From Marinobacter mangrovi (GTDB taxonomy: Bacteria > Pseudomonadota > Gammaproteobacteria > Pseudomonadales > Oleiphilaceae): a stretch of 64,000 nt of DNA. Positions 26,752 to 35,082 of the stretch are shown here, piece by piece. Under the pieces are notes generated by a model that was not told the DNA's origin, did no database searches, and was given only the letters and a program-made list of their open reading frames with translations. How positions within the stretch are numbered: the first letter of the stretch is position 1; the number at the start of each line of letters is the position of its first letter. A program made the position numbers and the translations under genes. The stretch is from NCBI RefSeq assembly GCF_016798325.1, contig NZ_JAERVO010000008.1, positions 179,052 to 243,051 of the forward strand, given 5' to 3'.

Positions 26752-27543
26752 ATGGCCTTTCTGGAACACGATGGACGGACGATTCACTACCGGTTGCTTG
26801 GGGCAGCTGATAAGCCGCTACTAGTGCTGGCCCACCCGCTGGGCATGACCCAGGCGGTCTGGGACGACCTGTTGCCCGGCCTATTACCGCGCTTCCGGGT
26901 ACTGACCTGGGACCTGCCGGGCCATGGCGGCAGCGCTGCCGCGAGCCCGGAATGTGATGCCATCATGCCCGAGGATCTGGCACAGGAAACGCTCGCCCTG
27001 GTGGGCGCCGCCGACGCGGAACCGTTTCATTTCGTGGGAACGTCCATCGGCGGCGTTATCGGCCAGCAGTTGCTGAGTCGCTACCCGGAAGTGTTGCTGT
27101 CCGTGATGCTGACCAATACCGGCCCGGTTATCGGCACGCCCGATGCCTGGAAAACCCGCGCATCGGATGTCCGCAGCAAAGGGCTGCCGGCAATGGCCGA
27201 GGGCATCGTCCCGCGCTGGTTCGGCCCGCTGGCCGCGGCCGAACAGCCGGCCCTGCTGGATGGCTGGAAAGTCCTGATGGGCCGGGGCGACGCGCACAGC
27301 TATGCCCTGCTGTGCGACATGCTTGGCCAGGCCGATTTCCGCGGTGCCTTTGGGGATCGCGACGTGCCGGTCACCCTGGTGGGCGGCAGTGACGACATGG
27401 CCACGCCGCCTGCGGCGCTGGAAGCCCTGGCCGACGCCATCGGCGGTCCGGCCCCGCAAATCCTCGACCGGGTTGGCCACGTGCCGTCCGTCGAAAGCCC
27501 GCAGCAACTGTTGTCATTGATTGAGCAACACCTTTCTTCCTGA
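26752..27543 (+). CDS. pcaD: 3-oxoadipate enol-lactonase
   Basis: Alpha/beta hydrolase (263 residues) that opens 3-oxoadipate enol-lactone, the product of CatC, to 3-oxoadipate. The nucleophile elbow is GTSIGG with Ser near residue 99; the acid and base follow in GGSDDMATPP and VGHVPSVE. The N-terminal pattern FLEHDGRTIHYRLLG and the LAHPLGM oxyanion loop are typical. It ends the pcaIJFD operon before a strong terminator. No pcaHG, pcaB or pcaC is present, so only the catechol branch is encoded here. Confidence 0.93.
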   Translation: MAFLEHDGRTIHYRLLGAADKPLLVLAHPLGMTQAVWDDLLPGLLPRFRVLTWDLPGHGGSAAASPECDAIMPEDLAQETLALVGAADAEPFHFVGTSIGGVIGQQLLSRYPEVLLSVMLTNTGPVIGTPDAWKTRASDVRSKGLPAMAEGIVPRWFGPLAAAEQPALLDGWKVLMGRGDAHSYALLCDMLGQADFRGAFGDRDVPVTLVGGSDDMATPPAALEALADAIGGPAPQILDRVGHVPSVESPQQLLSLIEQHLSS

Positions 27544-27553
27544 TTGTGCCCCT

Positions 27554-27585
27554 GGCCCGTCGACACCTCGACGGGCCCTTTTTTT
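27554..27585 (+). terminator. Intrinsic terminator of pcaIJFD
   Basis: A 10-bp perfect stem (GGCCCGTCGA / TCGACGGGCC) with loop CACC, followed by C and seven Ts. Confidence 0.93.
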
Positions 27586-27712
27586 GTTTCCCTGTCCGCC
27601 CGCCATTCGCACCCCTGATTCCCCGGTGACTTTTCGCTAGACTCAGCATGCAATGGTCTTGGCGCTCACGGCGCCGAACTCGCCCGCCAATAATAAAAAG
27701 GACACTCACGCC

Positions 27713-28495
27713 ATGCCCTCATCCGCCGTCACGATCGAAGAAAACGGCCCGGTCTGCACCATCATCCTGAATCGGCCCGGGAAAAAGAACGCGGTCGACC
27801 GTCCCACCGCCGATGCCCTGCGTGAGGCTTTCACCTATTTCGAGGCAAGTGATGCGCTGCGGGTTGCCGTGCTTTGGGGCGATGGCGGGACTTTCTGCGC
27901 GGGTGCCGATCTTTCCGCAATGGGCGATCCCGCGACCCGCAACGAGATCGAGCCGGAAGGTACTGGACCAGGGCCGATGGGACCAACGCGCATGAATTTG
28001 AGCAAGCCGGTGATTGCCGCGGTCTCAGGGCACGCGGTAGCCGGCGGGCTGGAACTGGCCCTGATGTGCGACATGCGGGTGGCGGAGGAATCCGCGGTGT
28101 TCGGCGTGTTCTGCCGTCGCTGGGGCGTGCCGCTGATCGACGGCGGGACAGTGCGCTTGCCGCGACTGATCGGCCAGTCCCGTGCGCTCGACATAATCCT
28201 GACCGGTCGCCCTGTCGGCGCGGATGAAGCGCTGCAAATGGGATTGGCCAACCGCGTCGTGCCGGACGGCGACAGCCGGCAGGCGGCGGAGCAACTGGCC
28301 GCCGACATCGCCCAATTCCCGCAGCGCTGCCTGCAGGCGGATCGGGCGTCCGCCTACGCGCAATGGGATCTCACGCTGGAGGAAGCGCTGAAACAGGAAG
28401 GGGTCGGGGGCTACCCGGTGGTGTTCGAGGAAGCGATCAAGGGCGCCGACCGGTTTGCCAAAGGGGCCGGCCGGCACGGGCGGTTCGACGACTGA
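27713..28495 (+). CDS. Enoyl-CoA hydratase/isomerase (crotonase family)
   Basis: 260-residue crotonase-fold enzyme. The oxyanion-hole segments are FCAGADLSAM (near 59-68) and GHAVAGGLELALMCD (near 105-119). The second catalytic Glu region reads RRWGVPLIDGGTVRLPRL. The Glu pattern (GLELA / VPLIDGG) resembles hydratases that act outside core beta-oxidation, so the substrate is open. Start ATG 27713 after aaaagga. It stands alone behind the pca terminator and is convergent with the LysR gene. A role in aromatic or dicarboxylate degradation is inferred from location only. Confidence 0.87.
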   Translation: MPSSAVTIEENGPVCTIILNRPGKKNAVDRPTADALREAFTYFEASDALRVAVLWGDGGTFCAGADLSAMGDPATRNEIEPEGTGPGPMGPTRMNLSKPVIAAVSGHAVAGGLELALMCDMRVAEESAVFGVFCRRWGVPLIDGGTVRLPRLIGQSRALDIILTGRPVGADEALQMGLANRVVPDGDSRQAAEQLAADIAQFPQRCLQADRASAYAQWDLTLEEALKQEGVGGYPVVFEEAIKGADRFAKGAGRHGRFDD

Positions 28496-28503
28496 CCCGG
28501 GGA

Positions 28504-29394
28504 TTACTCGGGCTCGCCCTCACTCAACACCCAGTCCCGGAACAGGCGGACGGCCTCGTTATCGCGACGATGATCCGGCAGCACGAAATGGTAACCGCCC
28601 TGACTCTGGAAGCTGTGGGACACCGGTACAATCAGCTGCCCGGCCTCCAGCTCCCGCTCAATCAGGAAGGGCGGAATGAGCGCGATGCCCATGCCATGGG
28701 CAGCCGCTTCCGCCAGCATCGTGAACAGCTCATAGCGCTGCCCGGACATATCCCGCTCGACCCGCATGTCCAGTGACCGGAACCAGTGCCGCCAGGCATA
28801 GGGTCGCGTGGTCTGCTGCAATAGCGGGTAGTCGAGGATCTCCTCGTAGGTGAGTTCGGTTCTGGGTCCGATCAGGTCCGGACTGCACACCGGCACCGGC
28901 CGCTCCCGCATGAACACGGTGGTCTCGGTACCCGACCACTCACCGTCCCCGAAGTAGATCGCCGCATCGAACGGCGTATCCGAGAACAGGAAGGGCCGCG
29001 TCTTGTTGGTCATGTTGACCGTAATGTTCGGGTGCAGCGCCTTGAAACGGCGTAACCGGGGAATCAGCCAGCGGGTGCCGAAGGTGGGCACCACTGCCAG
29101 CTCCAACGCGTTTTCCGTGCCATGATTCCCCATAACGGACAGGGTATCGCGCTCGATCTCATTGAGGCGCTGTGCGACCAGACGATGGTAGTTGTGGCCC
29201 GCCTCGGTGAGCCGAACTCCCTGCCGGCCGCGCCGGAACAACTTGACGCCCAGGAACTCCTCGAGCGAGGCAATCTGGCGGCAGATGGCACTCTGGGTCA
29301 GCGACAGCTCCTCGGCCGCTTCCGTAAAGCTGACGTGGCGCGCCGCGGCTTCGAAGCCCATCAGGACGGTGGTACTGGGGACCTTGCGACGCAT
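28504..29394 (-). CDS. LysR-family regulator, GcdR-like
   Basis: 296-residue LysR protein of the GcvA-like clade. The N-terminal winged helix has VSFTEAAEELSLTQSAICRQI (21 residues in all, near 20-40), and the effector domain carries ELAVVPTFGTRWLIPRL. It is divergent from gcdH with 184 bases between, the arrangement known for GcdR of Pseudomonas, which activates gcdH in response to glutarate. Assignment to GcdR is by context. Confidence 0.85.
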   Translation of the reverse strand: MRRKVPSTTVLMGFEAAARHVSFTEAAEELSLTQSAICRQIASLEEFLGVKLFRRGRQGVRLTEAGHNYHRLVAQRLNEIERDTLSVMGNHGTENALELAVVPTFGTRWLIPRLRRFKALHPNITVNMTNKTRPFLFSDTPFDAAIYFGDGEWSGTETTVFMRERPVPVCSPDLIGPRTELTYEEILDYPLLQQTTRPYAWRHWFRSLDMRVERDMSGQRYELFTMLAEAAAHGMGIALIPPFLIERELEAGQLIVPVSHSFQSQGGYHFVLPDHRRDNEAVRLFRDWVLSEGEPE

Positions 29395-29578
29395 GGCGCT
29401 CTCCGGATAGGGTCAGGGCAGCAATTTTATGAAGTGAGTTTTATGCACAACGAAATGAAATATTATCGTTTGAGCCCGACGTTGTCGATTCACTAGTATG
29501 GCCACACATCAATAATATCGCGCGCTCCCGCATCACAAGAGATACCGCCAACTACACGACATGTGAGGTAAACGAACA

Positions 29579-30766
29579 ATGAGCAGCCCCAACGCTGAAT
29601 TTGACTGGTTGAGCCCCCTCCTGCTGGACAGCCAGCTTGAGGAAGAGGAACGCATGGTGCGGGATACCGCCCACAACTATGCGCAGGACAAACTGGCCCC
29701 GCGCGTCCTGGAAGCATTCCGCCACGAAAAAACCGATCCGGCGATTTTCCGTGAAATGGGCGAACTGGGCCTGTTGGGCGCCACCATTCCCGAAGAGTAC
29801 GGCGGCGCTGGCCTCAACTACGTGTCCTACGGCTTGATCGCACGGGAAGTGGAACGGGTCGATTCAGGCTACCGCTCCATGATGAGCGTGCAGTCGTCCC
29901 TGGTGATGGTGCCGATCAACGAATTCGGTTCCGAAGAGCAGAAGCAGAAGTACCTGCCCAAGCTGGCCAGCGGCGAATGGATCGGCTGCTTCGGCCTGAC
30001 CGAGCCGAACCACGGCTCCGACCCCGGCAGCATGGAAACCCGCGCCAGGAAAGTGGACGGCGGCTACAAGCTGAGCGGCAGCAAGATCTGGATCACCAAC
30101 AGCCCGATCGCCGACGTGTTCGTGGTCTGGGGCAAGACCGAAGACGGCAAGATCCGCGGCTTTATCCTGGAAAAAGGCATGAAAGGCCTGAGCGCGCCGG
30201 CCATCCACGGCAAGGTCAGCCTGCGCGCCTCCATCACCGGCGAGATCGTGATGGATGAAGTGTTCGTGCCGGAAGAGAACATGTTCCCGGAAGTGACCGG
30301 CCTGCGCGGCCCGTTCACCTGCCTGAACTCCGCTCGCTACGGCATCGCCTGGGGCGCCCTGGGCGCCGCTGAATTCTGCTGGACCGCCGCACGTCAGTAC
30401 GTGCTGGACCGCAAACAGTTTGGTCGCCCCCTGGCCGCCAACCAGCTGATCCAGAAGAAGCTGGCCGACATGCAGACGGAAATCACCCTCGGCCTGCAGG
30501 GCTGCCTGCGCCTGGGTCGTATGAAGGACGATCACACGGCCGCCGTGGAAATCACCTCGCTGATGAAGCGCAACTCTTGCGGCAAGGCGCTGGATATCGC
30601 CCGCACCGCCCGCGACATGCTGGGTGGCAACGGGGTCTCCGACGAGTACGGCGTGATCCGCCACATGGTGAACCTGGAAGCGGTCAACACCTACGAAGGC
30701 ACGCACGACGTCCACGCCCTGATCCTGGGCCGCGCCCAGACCGGCATCCAGGCGTTTACCGGCTAA
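29579..30766 (+). CDS. gcdH: Glutaryl-CoA dehydrogenase
   Basis: FAD enzyme (395 residues) that oxidises and decarboxylates glutaryl-CoA to crotonyl-CoA in lysine, tryptophan and glutarate breakdown. The acyl-CoA dehydrogenase signatures are [15 protein letters not shown] near 137, the FAD loop [16 protein letters not shown] near 166, and the catalytic Glu in [15 protein letters not shown] near 373. The N-terminus [13 protein letters not shown] is the usual GcdH opening. A ribosome site gaggtaaacga precedes the ATG. It forms a unit with the CoA-transferase gene 61 bases downstream. Confidence 0.95.
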   Translation: MSSPNAEFDWLSPLLLDSQLEEEERMVRDTAHNYAQDKLAPRVLEAFRHEKTDPAIFREMGELGLLGATIPEEYGGAGLNYVSYGLIAREVERVDSGYRSMMSVQSSLVMVPINEFGSEEQKQKYLPKLASGEWIGCFGLTEPNHGSDPGSMETRARKVDGGYKLSGSKIWITNSPIADVFVVWGKTEDGKIRGFILEKGMKGLSAPAIHGKVSLRASITGEIVMDEVFVPEENMFPEVTGLRGPFTCLNSARYGIAWGALGAAEFCWTAARQYVLDRKQFGRPLAANQLIQKKLADMQTEITLGLQGCLRLGRMKDDHTAAVEITSLMKRNSCGKALDIARTARDMLGGNGVSDEYGVIRHMVNLEAVNTYEGTHDVHALILGRAQTGIQAFTG

Positions 30767-30827
30767 ACCGTCCCTGCCCGCGCCCTACGGCGCGGGCTAT
30801 TCCTTGACGCGTCACCAGGGAACCACC

Positions 30828-32078
30828 ATGTCTGCACCCTCGTCTTCAGGCCCGCTGAGCCACCTGACCGTCCTCGACCTGAGCCGCATCCTGGCCGGCC
30901 CCTGGACCACGCAGATCCTGGCCGATCTCGGCGCCCGGGTGATCAAGGTGGAAAGCCCGGCCGGTGACGATACCCGTCGCTGGGGCCCACCGTTCCTCAC
31001 CCGCGAAACGGACGACGGCCAGACCGAAAACGCCGACGCCGCCTACTTCACCTGCTGCAACCGCAACAAGGAGTCGGTCTGCGTCGATTTCTCCAAACCG
31101 GAGGGCGCCGAACTGATCCGCACGCTGGCCAAGTCCGCGGATATTCTGGTGGAGAACTTCAAGGTGGGCGGCCTGAAGAAGTACGGCCTCGATTACGACA
31201 GCCTGCGAGCCATCAACCCGCGACTGGTCTACTGCTCCATCACCGGCTTCGGCCAGACAGGCCCCTACGCCAACCGCGCCGGGTACGATTTCCTGATCCA
31301 GGGCATGGGCGGACTCATGAGCATGACCGGCCTGCCCGAGACCGACGACCAGCCGGCGCAACCGGTCAAAACCGGCGTCGCCATCGTCGACGAGTTCACC
31401 GGCATGTACGCCGCCACCTCCATCCTCGCCGCCATCGCCAGTCGCGACCAGACCGGCGAAGGCCAGCACATCGACTGCTCGCTATTGGACTGCCAGGTCG
31501 CCATGCTCGCCAACCAGGGCGCCAACTGGCTGGTGGGAAAGCGCACACCGAAACCGATGGGCAACAACCACCCCAACCTGGTGCCCTATCGCGCCTACCC
31601 GGTGAAGGACGGCCACGTCATCATCGCCTGCGGGAACGACCGTCAGTTCCGCTCGCTGTGTCAGGCTCTCAGCCTCGACACTCTCGCCGATGATGCCCGT
31701 TACGCCACGAACGCCGCCCGGGTGGAGCATCGGGACATCCTGGAACCCGTCCTGGAGGCCCGACTGGCGGCCTTCACCCGGGACCAGATCATCGCCCGGC
31801 TCGAACAGGAAGCCGTCCCCTGCGGCCCCATCAACACCGTGCCGGAAGTGTTCGACGATCCACAGGTGAAAGCCCGCGAGATGGTCGTCCCGCTCACCCG
31901 GGCCGATGGCGCGACCATTCAGACAGTGGCTTTTCCCGCGAAATTCAGCACCACGCCGGCGCGCTACCATGCGGCACCGCCAGAACTGGGCGCCAACACA
32001 CAAGCTTTGCTTCGTGACGATCTTCAGCTCGACGATCCGGCGATCGAAGCCCTCCGGCAGTCTGGCGTGGTGGCCTGA
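30828..32078 (+). CDS. CaiB/BaiF family CoA-transferase (probable glutarate CoA-transferase)
   Basis: Class III CoA-transferase (416 residues) expected to make glutaryl-CoA from glutarate using succinyl-CoA, as known for the gcdH-linked homologue (GcdG/SUGCT). The N-terminal motif is LDLSRILAGPWTTQILADLGA. The catalytic Asp lies in NRAGYDFLIQGMGG near residue 155. The C-terminal part is YRAYPVKDGHV and EQEAVPCGPIN. Start ATG 30828 (MSAPSS). The substrate is inferred from coupling to gcdH. Confidence 0.9.
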   Translation: MSAPSSSGPLSHLTVLDLSRILAGPWTTQILADLGARVIKVESPAGDDTRRWGPPFLTRETDDGQTENADAAYFTCCNRNKESVCVDFSKPEGAELIRTLAKSADILVENFKVGGLKKYGLDYDSLRAINPRLVYCSITGFGQTGPYANRAGYDFLIQGMGGLMSMTGLPETDDQPAQPVKTGVAIVDEFTGMYAATSILAAIASRDQTGEGQHIDCSLLDCQVAMLANQGANWLVGKRTPKPMGNNHPNLVPYRAYPVKDGHVIIACGNDRQFRSLCQALSLDTLADDARYATNAARVEHRDILEPVLEARLAAFTRDQIIARLEQEAVPCGPINTVPEVFDDPQVKAREMVVPLTRADGATIQTVAFPAKFSTTPARYHAAPPELGANTQALLRDDLQLDDPAIEALRQSGVVA

Positions 32079-32453
32079 ACCGTCACCCGCTGCCACTCAG
32101 CACTTCAACGACGCCCCTCCATTTGCAATACCTACCCCATTCGCGTCCCTCGAGGAATGCGACAAGCCTCCGTACGTAAGACCACGACCAAAATATAGGC
32201 ACCTACTCTTGACGCTCCTCAGTGCATCGGCGATCATGTTCGTATAATTAACTTATGTTCGCATTACGAACTCAAATAAAAAGATAAGCATGGATGCCAG
32301 GCCCGCACGGGCCCCAATAGCCGATCCTCCCTAACCGAAAGAGAGACGCCTGACGGCGCCAGGGAACCTCTTTGGCCAGGGAGTTGGTCCTCCAAAAGCT
32401 GACGGCGCTGATGCCCCGTCAACTCGCGAAACCAAACCGAGAACTCAATAACC
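32079..32453. other. Control region and long leader of the AtoE-like transporter gene
   Basis: About 375 bases without a gene. It contains TTGACG at 32209-32214, a TATAAT hexamer at 32243-32248 that is not well spaced from it, and the PcaR-type operator at 32236-32271. It then has ~180 bases of probable leader with a GC hairpin GGCCC-GCAC-GGGCC near 32295-32308 and a repeated CTGACGGCG motif. No known riboswitch is recognised. Confidence 0.55.
32236..32271. promoter_or_regulatory. PcaR-type tandem operator ahead of the AtoE-like transporter gene
   Basis: GTTCG half-site at 32238-32242 plus palindromic GTTCG-CATTA-CGAAC at 32257-32271. The 36-bp element matches 30 of 36 bases of the pcaI operator at 23862-23897 with no gap. 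TTGACG lies at the same distance upstream within one base (29 versus 30). Confidence 0.65.
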
Positions 32454-33770
32454 ATGCAAGCCGTGACCAACTTCTCCGTCCGTATCGTGCAACGCTATCT
32501 GCCGAGCGCCTTTGTGCTGGCGATCCTGCTGACCGCCATCGTCTTCCTGCTGGGCGTCACCCTCACCGACCACTCCCCCATGGACATGGCCAACTACTGG
32601 GGCGGTGGCTTCTCGAAGCTGTTCAAGTTCGGAATGCAGATGACCCTGGTGCTGCTGACCGGCTACGTGCTGGCGCTGACGCCGATGGTGCAGACCCTGC
32701 TGACCGGCATGACCAAACACGCCAGCACCCCCAAACAGGCCATGGTGCTGACGATCGTCGTCAGCTTTGTCTGCTATTACCTGAACTGGGGCTTCGGCAT
32801 GGTGACCGGCGCCATTCTGGCCCGCGAAATGGGCGCCCGCATCAAGGGGCTGCACTTCCCGCTGATCGTGGCCGCAGCTTACGGCGGCGAGCTGGTGCGC
32901 GGTCCGTCGTCGTCCATCCCGCTGGTCATTGCCACACCCGGGCACTTCATGGAAGACAGCATCGGCATCGTGCCGGTCACGGAAACCCTGTACTCATCGT
33001 GGAATATTGCGCTGACGCTGGCCCTGCTGGTCTTGCTCATCATCTTCTTCTTGCTGCAAAAACAGCCGGAGAAAATCGTGACGCTGCGTGTCGGCGACGA
33101 ACGCCAAGACGAAGAAGTGCTCGACAAGGCGTCCATGAGCCCGTCCGACCGGCTGGAAAACAGCCGCTGGCCGACGCTGCTCCTGGGACTGATCGCCGCG
33201 GCCTTCCTGGTCGGGCAAGTGATCGACAAGGGGTTCAACATCAACCTGAACACCATCATCGTGATCTTCCTGGCGCTGGGACTGCTCCTGCACAAGAGCC
33301 CGGCGGCTTACCTGCACGCGGCTGAAAAGGCGGTCAACGCGGCTCGCGGCATCATCGTGCAGTTCCCGCTCTACGCCGGGATCGCGGGCATGATGACCAG
33401 CGCAGGACTGGTGACCCAATTCAGTGAAGCGATCATTTCCGTCGCTACACCCACCAGCTTTCCGCTGTTGACGTTCCTGTCCGCCGGTATCGTCAACTTC
33501 TTCATTCCATCCGGTGGTGGCCAGTGGGCCATCCAGGGCCCGATCATGATGCAAGCGGCCGCCGCCATCGGTGCCGACCCGGCCCAGACCATCATGGCCT
33601 TTGCCTGGGGCGATGGCTGGACCAACCAGATCCAGCCCTTCTGGGCGCTGCCGCTGCTGGGCGTCGCTGGCCTGTCTGCCCGGGACATCATGGGCTACCT
33701 GTTGATCTGGCTGGTGATCGCGGGTGTGGCGATTTCCGGTACGTTCGTCGCGTTGTCCGTATTCGGCTGA
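32454..33770 (+). CDS. AtoE-like short-chain fatty acid transporter
   Basis: 438-residue inner-membrane protein of the short-chain fatty acid transporter family (AtoE, PF02667). It has about 11-12 hydrophobic helices. Family features are SFVCYYLNWGFGMVTGAILARE, here near residue 104, and FFIPSGGGQWAIQGPIMMQAA, here near 350 (both abridged from longer conserved runs). The ribosome site is weak (gagaa). A PcaR-type operator 183 bases upstream suggests that it is induced with the 3-oxoadipate genes, so a dicarboxylate or 3-oxo acid substrate is conceivable; this is inference. A strong terminator follows. Confidence 0.9.
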   Translation: MQAVTNFSVRIVQRYLPSAFVLAILLTAIVFLLGVTLTDHSPMDMANYWGGGFSKLFKFGMQMTLVLLTGYVLALTPMVQTLLTGMTKHASTPKQAMVLTIVVSFVCYYLNWGFGMVTGAILAREMGARIKGLHFPLIVAAAYGGELVRGPSSSIPLVIATPGHFMEDSIGIVPVTETLYSSWNIALTLALLVLLIIFFLLQKQPEKIVTLRVGDERQDEEVLDKASMSPSDRLENSRWPTLLLGLIAAAFLVGQVIDKGFNINLNTIIVIFLALGLLLHKSPAAYLHAAEKAVNAARGIIVQFPLYAGIAGMMTSAGLVTQFSEAIISVATPTSFPLLTFLSAGIVNFFIPSGGGQWAIQGPIMMQAAAAIGADPAQTIMAFAWGDGWTNQIQPFWALPLLGVAGLSARDIMGYLLIWLVIAGVAISGTFVALSVFG

Positions 33771-33787
33771 TCTTCTGCCCCTCCTTC

Positions 33788-33818
33788 CCGGCCAGGCAAT
33801 CCACCTGGCCGGCTTTTT
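33788..33818 (+). terminator. Intrinsic terminator after the AtoE-like gene
   Basis: A 9-bp perfect stem CCGGCCAGG / CCTGGCCGG with a 7-base loop, followed by C and five Ts. Confidence 0.93.
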
Positions 33819-34254
33819 CCCTCCTGAACTTGCAGTCGCCCCGGCAACCGACCGGGATCATGCCCTGCATTTGCACCTTCCCCGGGCCTTTATTACCGTG
33901 CCGTGACGCCTGACGGACCATGGAACCGGTCGACAGGACAGGCTCGCCCTCGCGCAACGGATTTGCGCAGATTCAATACCCAAGGGAATGGATATGCAGA
34001 TCAAACACCCCCGGGATCTCACGCTTCGGGATCTCCTCCGTATTGAATCACCCGAATTCGCCCCGAGCAGTCTCCCGCTCAACACGGCAATCGCCAGCCC
34101 CAGTCTCAGCGAAGCACTCAATCTCGCCGATGATTTTACTGGCAGCCCCTACCGGTCAAGACCACGAGCGCATGGATCGTCTCAGGACAACGTTGCGGGA
34201 TTGACCTTCCGCGAATCGCAACCGTACTGTTCATGTCAATGCGCCGGAGAACGC
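33819..34254. other. Gene-poor stretch with a possible truncated 5' gene fragment
   Basis: About 435 bases. From ATG 33988 an open frame starts MDMQIKHPRDLTLRDLLR and runs in frame into the lipoprotein gene at 34255. The first ~60 residues look protein-like (LSEALNLADDFTGSPYRS), but the link to the lipoprotein signal peptide makes no sense as one protein. It is more likely the surviving 5' end of a lost gene, or chance. Confidence 0.3.
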
Positions 34255-34704
34255 ATGAAACATTTCGTTTTCCTCGCGGCCTTGGCTGCCACCACTTTGT
34301 CAATTCAAGGCTGCTCAAGCCTGGAAGCCAACGACAAGCACTGGTCCTATTCCGTGGCTGCGCCGGAACACTGCCGGGTGAGGGTTGAGCATCTGGAGTT
34401 CGAGAAATCAGGAGAAAGACACTGGCGCATGCCAGTTGGGGGCGTCGAATGCTGCTGGAAAGGTGATAACGGGCCGATCGGCCCTGGCGGATCAATGCGC
34501 CCTTTCCCAAATTACATTGGCATTCAGTGGTTCTGCTTTGCAGATCAAAAATATTACCAGCGGCTGGTAATCTCCATACACCCGCCCAATCATCACCATA
34601 GATTTCTCCATCGTCAGCCGTCGTTTCACGGCCGACCTCCTCGCCAGACGGCGCTCCGTCTGGCGATTTCACCTTTTATCCAATCGCTCCCAATATATGC
34701 ATAA
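34255..34704 (+). CDS. Small lipoprotein, DUF2931-like, with an abnormal C-terminus
   Basis: Starts at ATG 34255 behind CCGGAGAA. The signal peptide MKHFVFLAALAATTLSIQG ends in a lipobox with Cys20. The following WSYSVAAPEHCRVRVE, PVGGVECCWKG and FPNYIGIQWFCFADQKYYQR resemble the DUF2931 lipoproteins, some of which are immunity partners of secreted effectors. After about residue 105 the sequence becomes His/Arg/Pro-rich and runs through a perfect hairpin at 34642-34665. A frameshift or truncation has therefore probably replaced the true C-terminus. Family assignment is from pattern memory, moderately sure. Confidence 0.55.
   Translation: MKHFVFLAALAATTLSIQGCSSLEANDKHWSYSVAAPEHCRVRVEHLEFEKSGERHWRMPVGGVECCWKGDNGPIGPGGSMRPFPNYIGIQWFCFADQKYYQRLVISIHPPNHHHRFLHRQPSFHGRPPRQTALRLAISPFIQSLPIYA
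34642..34665. terminator. Perfect hairpin inside the 3' end of the lipoprotein frame
   Basis: A 10-bp perfect stem CGCCAGACGG / CCGTCTGGCG with loop CGCT, followed by ATTTCACCTTTT. It looks like a terminator that originally lay beyond the gene. Confidence 0.55.
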
Positions 34705-34851
34705 AAAATCATAAGACTTTTGGCTAGTTGCAGGCCTAACCACTTTTAACTGCAATCCATCATTGGTGATTACATGTTCACGACCTGTAACACCTATGAA
34801 ATACCATGCATATAAAACAACAACAATGAGAGCCGCTATGAGAGGAATCAT
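34669..34851 (-). CDS. Possible small single-span membrane protein
   Basis: 60-residue frame with one clear transmembrane segment (MIPLIAALIVVVLYAWYF, residues 1-18) and a short polar tail. It ends convergently with, and overlaps, the doubtful 3' end of the lipoprotein frame. Upstream in-frame starts would extend it by up to ~40 residues. There is no clear ribosome site, no family recognised. It is kept because of the hydrophobic segment and the lower GC of the surroundings. Confidence 0.3.
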   Translation of the reverse strand: MIPLIAALIVVVLYAWYFIGVTGREHVITNDGLQLKVVRPATSQKSYDFLCIYWERLDKR

Positions 34852-35082
34852 CGCGCGCCAGGGTTGTCGGACAGGGGATCTCGGCTTACCACCATCCCTC
34901 ACAACCGCCCTGCTTGATCTCACCAAGGCTGTGCACGCTGTAGGTATTCGACCCTCGCCTCTCGATTTCATCAGGCGATATCGCCGAAGGCTGACCAGCG
35001 AACGGTAACGATCCCAATGGACCCCAACCTCGCCACGGCAAGCGCTGTGACGCATAAGCAATAAAAAGAGAGAGGATTGTAT

